Shown in pieces: positions 25,092-33,317 of a DNA stretch of 35,242 nt. Below the pieces are notes generated by a model that saw nothing but the letters and a program-made list of their open reading frames with translations, did not search any database and was not told the DNA's origin. Positions within the stretch are counted from its first letter, which is position 1, and each line of letters starts with the position of its first letter. The DNA comes from Lachnospiraceae bacterium UBA6987. GTDB taxonomy: Bacteria > Bacillota > Clostridia > Lachnospirales > Lachnospiraceae. A program made the position numbers and the translations under genes. Where the stretch lies: positions 1 to 35,242 of the forward strand of contig DJYD01000056.1 in NCBI GenBank assembly GCA_002449955.1, written 5' to 3'.

Positions 25092-26366
25092 ATGAAGAAT
25101 CCTTCAAGACTAATTCATCGCTTCGGCGCGCTGCTTCTTGCCGTCATGTGTTCGCTGCAGCTTTCCGGCTGCAGCTGGTATTTCATGCCCGGACCGGTGA
25201 TCATCACGGATGAGATTCCGACAGAGACGGTTTCTTCAAAGGCAGACGCCCCTTCCGGCGAGACGTCCCTGCCGGAGACCGTGCCTCCTTCCGGCGCAGT
25301 TTCCACAGAAGAGGAAAGGCCTTCATCGCAGGGAGAGACGGAACCGGCCGCCGGCACGACAGCGAAGGCAAGCGAAAGCGCCCCCAGTGAGACAGCTTCC
25401 GCAGCCCCGACGATTCCCACCTCAGAAACCGGCGGGAGCCAATCGGAAGCAAGCTTTGCCATCGATTATTACCGGACGCCTGCCGCGCTCCGCAAGGTGG
25501 CAAGCGATGCGATCCTCGTCGACGCTTACAACGTGATCAACAGCTGTCTGGCCTTCAAAACCTCTGTCCAGGTCAGCTGCAGCAAGGAGGAAACCGGCCT
25601 CGTTCTGTATCTTGCCGATACACTCTGTCCCCTGGTAAAAGCCTTCACCAATGTCAGTGAGGACAGCTGGTCCGACGGCGTGATTTCCTGGAAATTCTAC
25701 GTTGACAAGGTGGAATTTTCCATCATCCGCGCAGAATTTGAGCAGCAGGTCAAGGCCTATATCGAACCGGTCCTGCAGAAAAAATACGGAGATATCGAGC
25801 GCGCCCTCCTGCTGTATCATGCCTATACCGCTCCGGCATCCTACAATTTCGAGATCCTTTCCGGTGCCTTCAAAACCTACACAGAGGCGGAGCAGCACCG
25901 CATCCACTCTGCCTATGCGGGCATCATGAATCACACCGGCGTCTGTCACGACCTGGCCGGCGGAATGACCTTTTTGTTCATACAGGCCGGTTTCAATGCC
26001 TGCCGCGTCAGTGTAATCAACAAGGATGATGAACATTCCTGGACCCTGATCGAGTTAGACGGACACTTCACCTTCTGCGATGCCACCTGGGACGTGGGCG
26101 GTTCTTTTGCCTATTTCGGCAATTCTGTCAATGAGCGCACCACTGCCGTCGGCGGCTCCTTTAAAAAGGAGCAAATGATGATTTACGATCTCAATGTACC
26201 GGCGCATTTCACGGTTGTGAATCCCGGCTTCAAGAAGGTACAGAGCCTGTGCCTTACCAGCGTCGGCACGCTCGTGGATCTTTCCATTAACACGAAAGCT
26301 TCTCCGCATACCCTGCGCTTTACCAATACGAATACCCGAAGAAGCGTCTCCATTCCGTGCCCGTAA
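25092..26366 (+). CDS. Lipoprotein with transglutaminase-like domain
   Basis: The 424-residue protein has a signal peptide with lipobox LQLSGC (C27). A Ser/Thr/Glu/Pro-rich linker covers about residues 38-118. The transglutaminase-like fold that follows has a complete triad: C285 in TGVCHDLAGG, H315 in DDEHSWTLIEL and D330 in CDATWDVG. Family knowledge: in bacteria this fold more often serves as a cysteine protease or peptide-binding domain than as a crosslinker, and secreted members often act on cell-wall peptides or surface proteins. The ATG at 25092 is used; no clear ribosome binding site is present, and a TTG at 25083 is an alternative. It is followed by a strong terminator. Confidence 0.87.
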   Translation: MKNPSRLIHRFGALLLAVMCSLQLSGCSWYFMPGPVIITDEIPTETVSSKADAPSGETSLPETVPPSGAVSTEEERPSSQGETEPAAGTTAKASESAPSETASAAPTIPTSETGGSQSEASFAIDYYRTPAALRKVASDAILVDAYNVINSCLAFKTSVQVSCSKEETGLVLYLADTLCPLVKAFTNVSEDSWSDGVISWKFYVDKVEFSIIRAEFEQQVKAYIEPVLQKKYGDIERALLLYHAYTAPASYNFEILSGAFKTYTEAEQHRIHSAYAGIMNHTGVCHDLAGGMTFLFIQAGFNACRVSVINKDDEHSWTLIELDGHFTFCDATWDVGGSFAYFGNSVNERTTAVGGSFKKEQMMIYDLNVPAHFTVVNPGFKKVQSLCLTSVGTLVDLSINTKASPHTLRFTNTNTRRSVSIPCP

Positions 26367-26405
26367 GCGCGCAGGCGATCAGAAGGGAAAAAGCTTGCTG
26401 CACAA

Positions 26406-26439
26406 AAAAAGAACCTCGGACGAATCCGAGGTTCTTTTT
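26406..26439. terminator. Bidirectional terminator between the transglutaminase lipoprotein and gdhA
   Basis: GAACCTCGGA (26411-26420) pairs perfectly with TCCGAGGTTC (26425-26434) around a CGAA loop. The stem is flanked by AAAAA and TTTTT. It ends transcripts from both converging genes. Confidence 0.95.
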
Positions 26440-26455
26440 GTATGGAGACTTTTCC

Positions 26456-27808
26456 TTAGAAGATACCCTGGCACATCATGGCATCTGCAACTCTCTGGAA
26501 TCCGGCAAGGTTTGCACCGGCAACCAGATCGTAGCCCAGGCCGTAGCGCTCTGCAGCGGCAGCGGAGGACTTGTAGATGTTGGTCATGATCTTGTGCATT
26601 CTGGCATCGACTTCTTCCGCTTCCCAGTACAGACGAGCGGAGTTCTGAGCCATTTCCAGTTCGGACACGGACACGCCGCAGGCGTTCACGGCCTTGGAAG
26701 GGGCAACCAGCAGGTTCTTCTGTTCTTTCAGGAAGACCAGAGCATCGTTGGTGGTAGGCATGTTCGCGACTTCGATGTAGTACTTCACGCCGCTTTCCGC
26801 GATCTTCTTGGCCCATTCCATGTTGACATCGTTCTGGGTGGCAGCAGGCATGTACACGTCGACGTCCTTGACGCCCCAGCACTTGGTGCCCGGAACGAAC
26901 TCAACACCGAACTTCTCGGCATAAGGTTCGCAGCGCATGGGATCTTTCGCACGCATCTCAAGGATGTAGTTGAGCTTTTCTTCGGTGGCAACGCCTTCCG
27001 GATCGTGGATGTAACCATCGGGACCGGCGAAGTAGGTGACCTTCGCGCCGAGGTCAGCAGCCTTCTTCATGATGCCCCAAGCCACGTTGCCGTAGCCGCT
27101 GATGGCAAGGCGCTTGCCGGCCATATCCAGACCGTCATGCTTCAGGACTTCCTGCAGATAGTACACAGCACCGTAACCGGTTGCTTCAGGACGAAGGATG
27201 GAACCGCCGGTCTTGATATCCTTGCCGGTCAGAGCGCCAAGTTCGGCAGCGCCCTTGATGCGGCGATACTGGCCATACAGATAACCGATTTCACGTCCGC
27301 CGACACCTACGTCACCGGCAGGAGCGTCAACATCGGGACCGATGTGACGGAACAGCTCGGTCATAAAGGCCTGGCAGAAACGCATGACTTCGCCGTCGCT
27401 CTTGCCGCGGGGATCGAAGTCGCTGCCGCCCTTGCAGCCGCCGATCGGCAGGCCGGTCAGAGCATCTTTGAAGATCTGTTCGAAGCCGAGGAACTTCATG
27501 GTATCAAGCGTTACATTGGGTGCAAAACGAAGGCCTCCCTTGTACGGACCAAGGGCCGCGTTGAACTGTACGCGGTAGCCACGGTTGACATGATACTTCA
27601 GCTGGTCATCCATCCAGACGACGCGGAATTCGATCGCGCGTTCCGGTTCGACAAGACGTTCCAGCAAGCTGGCCGCTTCATACTCGGGATGAGCATCGAT
27701 CAGCGGTTCGACAGAAGTCAGAACTTCTTCTACGGTCTGAAGGAAAAGGGGCTCATTTGCGTTCTTGGCCTTAGTGTCGGCCAGAACTCTTTCAAGATAA
27801 GCATTCAT
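26456..27808 (-). CDS. gdhA: Glutamate dehydrogenase, probably NADP-specific
   Basis: The 450-residue protein joins ammonia and 2-oxoglutarate to make glutamate. Substrate-site residues are clear: K90 in GPYKGGLRFAP, K114 in QIFKDAL, catalytic K126 in GGCKGGSDFDPRG, and D166 in APAGDVGVGGREIG. The dinucleotide fold has GYGNVAWG at about 238-245. Length and the FDPRGKSDGEVMRFCQAFM segment match the hexameric small GdhA of enteric and clostridial type. Start ATG 27806-27808 follows AGGAGG by about 11 bases. The upstream leader contains a perfect inverted repeat that may be a control site. Together with glnA in this window it gives the two main ammonia-assimilating enzymes. NADP preference is inferred from overall similarity. 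Confidence 0.96.
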   Translation of the reverse strand: MNAYLERVLADTKAKNANEPLFLQTVEEVLTSVEPLIDAHPEYEAASLLERLVEPERAIEFRVVWMDDQLKYHVNRGYRVQFNAALGPYKGGLRFAPNVTLDTMKFLGFEQIFKDALTGLPIGGCKGGSDFDPRGKSDGEVMRFCQAFMTELFRHIGPDVDAPAGDVGVGGREIGYLYGQYRRIKGAAELGALTGKDIKTGGSILRPEATGYGAVYYLQEVLKHDGLDMAGKRLAISGYGNVAWGIMKKAADLGAKVTYFAGPDGYIHDPEGVATEEKLNYILEMRAKDPMRCEPYAEKFGVEFVPGTKCWGVKDVDVYMPAATQNDVNMEWAKKIAESGVKYYIEVANMPTTNDALVFLKEQKNLLVAPSKAVNACGVSVSELEMAQNSARLYWEAEEVDARMHKIMTNIYKSSAAAAERYGLGYDLVAGANLAGFQRVADAMMCQGIF

Positions 27809-27828
27809 GATAAAAATTGCCTCCTGTG

Positions 27829-27856
27829 ATAAAGTTATGTTGTTGTGTAACTTTAT
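27829..27856 (-). promoter_or_regulatory. Perfect inverted repeat in the gdhA leader
   Basis: ATAAAGTTA (27829-27837) and TAACTTTAT (27848-27856) form a perfect nine-base dyad with a ten-base spacer. It lies just downstream of the probable -10 box and directly before the AGGAGG site. It could be an operator for a dimeric regulator, or an mRNA hairpin close to the ribosome binding site. Confidence 0.6.
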
Positions 27857-27865
27857 GGTACTATT

Positions 27866-27894
27866 ATGATAACACCCCCGCGCGTTAAAGTCAC
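27866..27894 (-). promoter_or_regulatory. Possible gdhA promoter
   Basis: Leftward GTGACT (complement of 27889-27894), 17 bases, then TATCAT (complement of 27866-27871). Transcription would begin near 27859, just before the inverted repeat. Confidence 0.45.
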
Positions 27895-28039
27895 TTTTGT
27901 TTCGTTAAAAAAAACGGCGGAAGCATTATTTTCTTAACCATTTTTCAGCAGTATTTTCTGTACTTATAGCCGCTCGATTCGCTATAGACAACAGGTTATC
28001 AGGCGTGCCCGGTGATGCTGCGATTTCCTGCCGCAAAAC

Positions 28040-29398
28040 TCACATCCAGATCAGCCAGACCAGCAGGAATCCGGTGAGTACAGCAGTCAGGGTAAAGGGA
28101 ACACCGTAGCGCATGAAAGTCGAGGATTTCACCTCGTAGCCCTCTCTGCGCAGAATGCCGAGGGCCGCAATATTGGCCGATGCACCGATCGGCGTCAGGT
28201 TTCCGCCAAGCGTCGCGCCGACAAGCAGACCGAAATAGAGCAGGTTCGGATGAACATTTGCACCGACCTCGTTCAGTCTGGCCGTGACGACGGCTACGAT
28301 GGGCAGCATCGTGGCGGTATAAGGAATGTTGTCGATGAAGGCTGAGAGGACCACGCTGACCCACACAACGATCGCATAAATCAGGAAAACCGATCCCCTG
28401 CTTCCGCTTCCGGAAAGGCCTGCAAGCAGGCTTCCGATCAGATCGATCACGCCTGCCCGGCTGATGCCGCCGATGACGACAAAAAGCCCCGTTAACAGAA
28501 CCACGGTGTAGTAATCGATCTCCTTGAACGCCGCCGCAGCAACCTCGAAGGAACCGTCCTTTTTGATCTGCCGCACAAGTCCGATCACGAAGAAAAGCAG
28601 GCAAAGCAGGCCGTTTGTGATATCCGGCTTGTAAAAGGCCCCAGGCGCCGCATTGCTCTTATAGGGAATAAACGATACCGCGATCAGGGAGAGGACTGTC
28701 ATCACCAGCATCAGCGTCGGGAAGATATCATCCACTTCCGTCTTGTGCATTTCGCCGATTCTGTCGTCATTCTTCCGGAACATCCACCAGATCACCGCAG
28801 CAGCAGCCAGAGCGCCTGCCTCTGTCACCCAAAACATGCCGGGTCTTCCGTCCACGAAGAAGAAATCCATGAAATCGAGATTCGCCGCCTTGCCCAGCAG
28901 GATGGAGGTGGTGTCACCCACCAGCGTGGCCGCGCCCTGCAGGTTGGAAGAAACGGAAATGCAGATAATCGGAGCAACCGGAGAGATTTTCAGCCGCTTG
29001 CAGACCGCAAGTGCAACCGGCGCCACCATGAGCACCGTTGCCACATTGTCTACAAAAGCCGAAATGATTCCGGCAAAAAGAGACAGCACGACGACCAGCC
29101 ATTTTACGCTGTGCACGTGGCTGATCAGCTTGTCGGAAATGCGCTGCGGCATCCTGGACTCAATAAACAGATAGACCGTCCCCATGGTGCCGACGATCAT
29201 CATTAGCACGTTCCAGTCGATCTCCCGGAGTGCATCGAGCGGGGTGTAGCTGTAATCCGGAAACAGGCCGAAGCTCCCAACCGCAACAAAAATCAGAGCG
29301 CTGAAAACCGCGATGACCGGACGGATCTTCTGGAGACTGAACATGAAGACATAGGTCAAAACAAACAAAATCAGGGCAAATACTGTACTTGGATTCAT
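28040..29398 (-). CDS. ArsB/NhaD/SLC13 superfamily ion transporter
   Basis: The 452-residue membrane protein starts at ATG 29396-29398 behind GGAGG; an upstream extension to 29566 is not supported. It has about twelve hydrophobic segments and the inverted-repeat layout of the ion transporter superfamily. The first half carries FAGIISAFVDNVATVLMVAP and SSNLQGAATLVGDTTS. The second half carries VVLSAFIDNIPYTATMLPIV and ATLGGNLTPIGASANIAALG. These paired FxDN and SNxxG-type motifs line the ion path in ArsB, NhaD and the P protein. It may exchange sodium for protons, or move an anion. No arsenic or nitrogen partner gene is adjacent to decide this. It diverges from dxr. Confidence 0.85.
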   Translation of the reverse strand: MNPSTVFALILFVLTYVFMFSLQKIRPVIAVFSALIFVAVGSFGLFPDYSYTPLDALREIDWNVLMMIVGTMGTVYLFIESRMPQRISDKLISHVHSVKWLVVVLSLFAGIISAFVDNVATVLMVAPVALAVCKRLKISPVAPIICISVSSNLQGAATLVGDTTSILLGKAANLDFMDFFFVDGRPGMFWVTEAGALAAAAVIWWMFRKNDDRIGEMHKTEVDDIFPTLMLVMTVLSLIAVSFIPYKSNAAPGAFYKPDITNGLLCLLFFVIGLVRQIKKDGSFEVAAAAFKEIDYYTVVLLTGLFVVIGGISRAGVIDLIGSLLAGLSGSGSRGSVFLIYAIVVWVSVVLSAFIDNIPYTATMLPIVAVVTARLNEVGANVHPNLLYFGLLVGATLGGNLTPIGASANIAALGILRREGYEVKSSTFMRYGVPFTLTAVLTGFLLVWLIWM

Positions 29399-29429
29399 GG
29401 AATCCCTCCTCAAAAGCGCAGGTGGACTT

Positions 29430-29460
29430 ATTGTATCACAGGTAGGCCGGGGCTTGGCAA
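29430..29460 (-). promoter_or_regulatory. Possible promoter of the ion transporter gene
   Basis: Leftward TTGCCA (complement of 29455-29460), a 19-base spacer, and TACAAT (complement of 29430-29435) preceded by TGA, an extended -10 element. The long spacer makes it moderate in strength. Confidence 0.45.
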
Positions 29461-29571
29461 GCACTTTCGGAGTTCGGAAAAAAACAGGCCGCGGGCCCAG
29501 TCCCATCAAGGGTTTGCGGCGTTTTGCCGGATCCGGAAAATGTGCCTTTACAGGGCAATGCGGCAAGCATC

Positions 29572-29600
29572 TTGCTTATCTTTCCCGCATCGGATATAAT
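29572..29600 (+). promoter_or_regulatory. dxr promoter
   Basis: TTGCTT (29572-29577), a 17-base spacer and a perfect TATAAT (29595-29600), with the dxr start 38 bases later. Confidence 0.7.
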
Positions 29601-29637
29601 AAGCGACAGATTTCAAGTTCCCCGAAAGGCATATGCT

Positions 29638-30777
29638 ATGAAACAAATCAGTATCATCGGCTCGACCGGCAGCATCGGAACCCAGACGCTTGACGTCGTC
29701 CGGCAGCTTGGGAATTACCGCGTAACCGCTCTTGCGGCCTGGTCCAGCGTGGAAAAAATCGAGGCGCAGGCCAGAGAATTCCTTCCGGAGCTTGTCTGTC
29801 TGTATGATGCGTCCGCCGCAGCGGATTTGAAGCTGCGCCTTGCCGATACCTCCATCCGTGTTGTGAGCGGCCCGTCCGGTCTGGAAGAGGCTGCCGCCGG
29901 CGTTCCCGCAGATATTGTCTCGCTCTCCCTCCTTGGGATGATCGGGATCCGTCCCACACTTGCCGCCATCCGGGCCGGCCGAGACTGCGCCTTTGCCAAC
30001 AAGGAGACGCTCGTCTGTGCGGGACATCTCATCATGCCTGCCGTAAAAGAGGCGGGCACCCGTTTTCTGCCGGTTGACAGCGAGCACGGCGCCGTATTTC
30101 AGTGTCTGCAGGGCGAAGACCCTGCCCGCATTTCACGGCTGCTCATCACGGCCTCCGGCGGACCCTTCCGGGGGAAAAAGAAGGAAGAGCTTGCCGCCGT
30201 CACGCCTGCCGATGCCTTGAAGCACCCGAACTGGACCATGGGCGCGAAGATCACCATCGACTCCTCTACCCTCGTCAACAAAGGCCTTGAGGTCATGGAG
30301 GCGCACCACCTCTTCGCCATGCCCTACGATAAGATCGAAGCCGTGATCCACCCGCAGAGCGTGATCCACTCGATGGTCGAATACAGCGACGGCTCCGTGA
30401 AGGCACAGCTTGCCGTACCGGATATGCGGCTGCCCATCGAATATGCCCTGACCTATCCGGACCGGGGTCCGGCCGTGGCAGCGCCGCTTGATTTCATGCG
30501 CCTGCCGCCGCTCACCTTCGAATCGCCGGACACCGAAAACTTCCCGGGCCTTGCCCTTGCCTATGAAGCCGGCCGCACCGGCGGGACCCTGCCCACCGTT
30601 TACAACGCCGCAAACGAATGGGCCGTCGCGCAGTTCCTTGCCGGAAGAATCGGCTATCTCGACATTATGCGGAGCATAGAAAAGGCCATGCTTGCGCATG
30701 ACCTTGTAAAGGATCCGGATCTCGATGCCGTCCTTGCCGCGGAAACGTGGACAAGAAAATGGCTGCAAAAGGGGTGA
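29638..30777 (+). CDS. dxr: 1-deoxy-D-xylulose 5-phosphate reductoisomerase
   Basis: The 379-residue protein catalyses the second step of the MEP isoprenoid pathway, turning DXP into 2-C-methyl-D-erythritol 4-phosphate with NADPH. The NADPH site is IIGSTGSIGTQT (residues 6-17). Metal and substrate residues lie in NKETLVCAG (K122), DSEHGAVFQ (D147, E149) and SSTLVNKGLEVMEAH. Start ATG 29638 follows GAAAGG; a longer frame to 29524 runs through the promoter and is not coding. In many Firmicutes dxr is followed by rseP and ispG, but here it is alone and faces rsmI across seven bases. Its terminator lies inside the rsmI coding region. Confidence 0.96.
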   Translation: MKQISIIGSTGSIGTQTLDVVRQLGNYRVTALAAWSSVEKIEAQAREFLPELVCLYDASAAADLKLRLADTSIRVVSGPSGLEEAAAGVPADIVSLSLLGMIGIRPTLAAIRAGRDCAFANKETLVCAGHLIMPAVKEAGTRFLPVDSEHGAVFQCLQGEDPARISRLLITASGGPFRGKKKEELAAVTPADALKHPNWTMGAKITIDSSTLVNKGLEVMEAHHLFAMPYDKIEAVIHPQSVIHSMVEYSDGSVKAQLAVPDMRLPIEYALTYPDRGPAVAAPLDFMRLPPLTFESPDTENFPGLALAYEAGRTGGTLPTVYNAANEWAVAQFLAGRIGYLDIMRSIEKAMLAHDLVKDPDLDAVLAAETWTRKWLQKG

Positions 30778-30784
30778 GCGTCTC

Positions 30785-31630
30785 TCAGTCTTCCTCCAGC
30801 AGTCCCTGATAGATTTCCCGGCGGCTTACGCCCCGGTCCGAGGCCATGTGTTTCATGGCCTCTTTTTTATCGAGTCCCTGTGCCAGATACCCGGCCAGAT
30901 GTTCCTGCAGACTCATGCTGCTCCAGCGGGCTTCCTTCTGCGCGGCCTGCTCCTCTTCGGAAAGCCCCTCAAGCACCAGCACATATTCGCCGCGGGGCTC
31001 ATTTTCGGTCCAGAAGGCGGCAGCCTCCGGTATGGTCGTCCAGACCGCTTCTTCATGGATCTTCGTCAGTTCGCGGCAAATGCAGATCCTGCGGGCACCC
31101 AGCGTTTCCTGCAGCTGCAGGAGCGTCTTTACGAGCCGGTGCGGCGCCTCGTAGAGGATGATCGTGCGGTGTTCGGCTGCGAGCGATGAAAGCACGGCCT
31201 TCCGCTCCTTTGTCTCCTGCGGCAGGAAGCCTTCGAAAACGAAGCGCCTCGCCGCAAAGCCGGAGACCGAGAGCGCCGTAATCAGTGCGCAGGCGCCGGG
31301 CAGCGACGTGACCGTCACGCCGGCTTCATGGCAGCGGCGCACCAGCACTTCTCCGGGATCGGAGATGGCCGGGGTTCCGGCATCCGTGATCAGGGCGATG
31401 TTTTTGCCCTCGAGCAGTTTCCCGAGCAATTCCTCCGCCTTTTCGTATTTATTGTGCTCATGATAGCTGGTTAACGGCTTATCAATACCGTAATAGTCAA
31501 GCAGGCCCTTGCTGTGGCGCGTATCCTCTGCAGCGATCAGATCCACGGCAGCCAGGGTTTCCTTCACCCGCTCCGTGATATCCGCGCGGTTCCCGATCGG
31601 TGTTGCGCACAGATATAATGTACCGGACAT
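30785..31630 (-). CDS. rsmI: 16S rRNA (cytidine-1402 2'-O)-methyltransferase
   Basis: The 281-residue protein is a tetrapyrrole-methylase-fold enzyme that methylates the ribose of C1402 in the 16S decoding centre. Signatures are LYLCATPIGNRADITER at the N terminus, AAEDTRHSKGLLDYYGI, ALITDAGTPAISDPGE and VTSLPGACALITALSVSG. The start is ATG 31628-31630 behind AGGAGG; the upstream extension to 31654 is unlikely. It is the last gene of a five-gene leftward operon, 20 bases after the tRNA methyltransferase. The same position, after the methyltransferase, is seen in the Bacillus holB region. Its 3' end contains the terminator used by the opposing dxr. Confidence 0.95.
   Translation of the reverse strand: MSGTLYLCATPIGNRADITERVKETLAAVDLIAAEDTRHSKGLLDYYGIDKPLTSYHEHNKYEKAEELLGKLLEGKNIALITDAGTPAISDPGEVLVRRCHEAGVTVTSLPGACALITALSVSGFAARRFVFEGFLPQETKERKAVLSSLAAEHRTIILYEAPHRLVKTLLQLQETLGARRICICRELTKIHEEAVWTTIPEAAAFWTENEPRGEYVLVLEGLSEEEQAAQKEARWSSMSLQEHLAGYLAQGLDKKEAMKHMASDRGVSRREIYQGLLEED
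30840..30868 (+). terminator. dxr terminator located inside rsmI
   Basis: GAGGCCATG (30840-30848), a TGTTT loop, CATGGCCTC (30854-30862) and then six T (30863-30868) form a textbook intrinsic terminator on the plus strand, 63 bases after the dxr stop. On the other strand the same bases encode KKEAMKHMAS of RsmI, so it is coding and terminating at once. Confidence 0.85.
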
Positions 31631-31650
31631 AAGTATTCCTCCTGTCGCCC

Positions 31651-32391
31651 TCACGTTTCGTTTTTTCCGTAGTAGATCTCGTAGACTTCCGGCGTGTATT
31701 TTCCGTCCTCGCCGTAGAGGATGAGCGGCGGTGCCACCCGCAGCTCTTTCCCGCCGCCGCGCATACCGGAAACCAGAAGGAGCGAGGCCTGGTCTCCTGC
31801 GTGAGAATGCACAAAACGCAGTGTTCTCGGGGCGATCCCCACCCGCTCCATGCCGGCCAGGATCTCCGTCAGGCGCTTCGGTCTGTGCACCATGTAAAAG
31901 CGCCCATGCAATTTCAGGACGGCAGCGGCAGTCTGCAGCACATCTTCCAGAGTGCAGCTGATCTCGTGCCGCGCCAGTGATTTGGCATTTTCCGGGTTGA
32001 CCATGCCCCGTCCGAGTTCATGATACGGCGGATTCGTGACAACCACATCAAAGGACGCCCTGCCGAAAAACGCGGCCGCATTCTTCAGATCCCCGTGGCA
32101 GACCTTTAACCGCTCCTGCGTCCCGTTCAGGGCAAAATTTTCCGCGGCAAGGCCCGCTGCCTCCTCCTGCAGCTCCAGGCCGGTGATCTCTCCGCCCTTG
32201 TCCCTCGCATCGAGAAGCAAGGGCAAGATTCCGTTGCCTGTCCCCAGATCCAGAACCCGTTCCGTCTTCCCGGCTGCGGCAAAATCCGCTAAAAGCACGG
32301 CATCCACACCAAAACAGAAAGCGTCCGGATCCTGCAGGATCCGGTATCCCTTTCTCCACAGCTCATCCAGACGCAATTCCTGTTTGCCCAT
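31651..32391 (-). CDS. tRNA1(Val) (adenine37-N6)-methyltransferase-like enzyme (TrmN6/YabB family)
   Basis: The 246-residue class I methyltransferase has a SAM motif VLDLGTGNGILPLL (residues 46-60), an acidic ribose-binding GLELQ (about 71-75) and the catalytic motif NPPY at 120-123, typical of N6-adenine methyltransferases. The N-terminal DELWRKGYRILQDPDAFCFG is the hallmark of the YfiC/YabB family, of which the E. coli member modifies A37 of tRNA1(Val). It starts one base after the ricT stop, so it is tightly coupled. In Bacillus, yabB sits at the same place between ricT/yabA and rsmI. The exact tRNA target here is inference. Confidence 0.9.
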   Translation of the reverse strand: MGKQELRLDELWRKGYRILQDPDAFCFGVDAVLLADFAAAGKTERVLDLGTGNGILPLLLDARDKGGEITGLELQEEAAGLAAENFALNGTQERLKVCHGDLKNAAAFFGRASFDVVVTNPPYHELGRGMVNPENAKSLARHEISCTLEDVLQTAAAVLKLHGRFYMVHRPKRLTEILAGMERVGIAPRTLRFVHSHAGDQASLLLVSGMRGGGKELRVAPPLILYGEDGKYTPEVYEIYYGKNET

Positions 32392-32392
32392 A

Positions 32393-33307
32393 TTAATCCA
32401 GCTTGGAACCGTCTTTATCGCCCTTTTCCATGGCTTCCAGTTCCTTCATTTCCTTTATTTCTTCAGCACTCAGTTTCGGCCTTGCCTTCCGGCGGTTCTG
32501 GAAACTGATCTCGTTCACGTGGACCGTCCGGATATCGGTATCGTCGTCACCGGTGATCAGCACGCTTACCTGCTGTCTGAGCACATTGACATCCTTGACC
32601 GTGCCTTTAATGTTCCCATCTCTGATCACGACCGTATCACCGATTCCGGGAAGCTTGCTGTTCAGATATTCATAGGTTTCTTCTTCATTTTTCAGGCAGC
32701 ACATCAGTCTCCCGCAGGCGCCGGAGATCTTGGTCGGGTTCAGGGAAAGGTTCTGGTCCTTGGCCATGCGGATCGAGACCGGGCTGAATTCGGACAGATA
32801 GCTGTGGCAGCACAGCACGCGGCCGCAGATGCCGAGACCGCCCAGGATCTTTGTCTCATCCCGGACACCGATCTGTCTGAGCTCGATACGGGTATGGAAG
32901 ACTGACGCCAGATCCTTGACCAGCTCACGGAAATCGATTCGGCCGTCCGCCGTGAAATAAAACAGGATCTTATTGCCGTCAAACGTATACTCCACCGCAA
33001 CAAGCTTCATGGCCAGACCGTGCTTGGCGATCTTCTCGAGGCAAATATCATAGGCCGCCGCTTCCTTCTGACGGTTCCGGCCTTCCCGTTCCAGATCGTC
33101 CGCCGTCGCAATCCGCACCACCTTCTTGATCTGGGAAAGGTCCGCGTCCTCGGGCAGTTCTTTATCGATGTAGACGACGGTCCCGAACTCGGTCCCCCAT
33201 GCCGCCTCCACGATCACCTTCATATCCTTTTTCAGTTCCAGCGTGCCGGGATCATACGGATAGATCTTGCCGGCTCTGCGGAACCTGATTCCAACTGTTT
33301 TCATCAT
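32393..33307 (-). CDS. ricT: RicT (YaaT/PSP1 domain) protein
   Basis: The 304-residue protein has a PSP1 domain and two cysteine-rich clusters: C161, C166 and C167 in GICGRVLCCHSYL, and C198, C203 and C204 in GACGRLMCCLKNE. Family knowledge: in Bacillus subtilis RicT joins RicA and RicF in a complex that carries Fe-S clusters and steers RNase Y in mRNA processing, which affects competence, sporulation and biofilm. RicA and RicF are not in this window. The last 30 residues are charged and probably disordered. Either of two adjacent ATGs could start it; 33305-33307 lies five bases after GAGG. It follows holB by ten bases. Confidence 0.93.
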   Translation of the reverse strand: MMKTVGIRFRRAGKIYPYDPGTLELKKDMKVIVEAAWGTEFGTVVYIDKELPEDADLSQIKKVVRIATADDLEREGRNRQKEAAAYDICLEKIAKHGLAMKLVAVEYTFDGNKILFYFTADGRIDFRELVKDLASVFHTRIELRQIGVRDETKILGGLGICGRVLCCHSYLSEFSPVSIRMAKDQNLSLNPTKISGACGRLMCCLKNEEETYEYLNSKLPGIGDTVVIRDGNIKGTVKDVNVLRQQVSVLITGDDDTDIRTVHVNEISFQNRRKARPKLSAEEIKEMKELEAMEKGDKDGSKLD

Positions 33308-33317
33308 TCATACCTCT

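Noticed and set aside
25083..25094. TTG start at 25083 for the transglutaminase lipoprotein
   Set aside because: The ATG at 25092 gives a normal signal peptide beginning MKNPSR. Neither start has a clear ribosome binding site, so the ATG is preferred.
26357..27829. 490-codon open frame antisense to the whole of gdhA
   Set aside because: It mirrors gdhA codon structure, has no ribosome binding site, and its start overlaps the end of the lipoprotein gene. GC-rich third positions create such open antisense frames.
27965..27986. Terminator of the ion transporter gene from the dyad TATAGC-N10-GCTATA
   Set aside because: The stem is short and A/T-rich, with no T tract on either strand. It might be a weak operator but nothing supports that.
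29399..29566. Upstream extension of the ion transporter
   Set aside because: It passes over the GGAGG site and promoter-like sequence, and the added residues are not membrane-protein-like.
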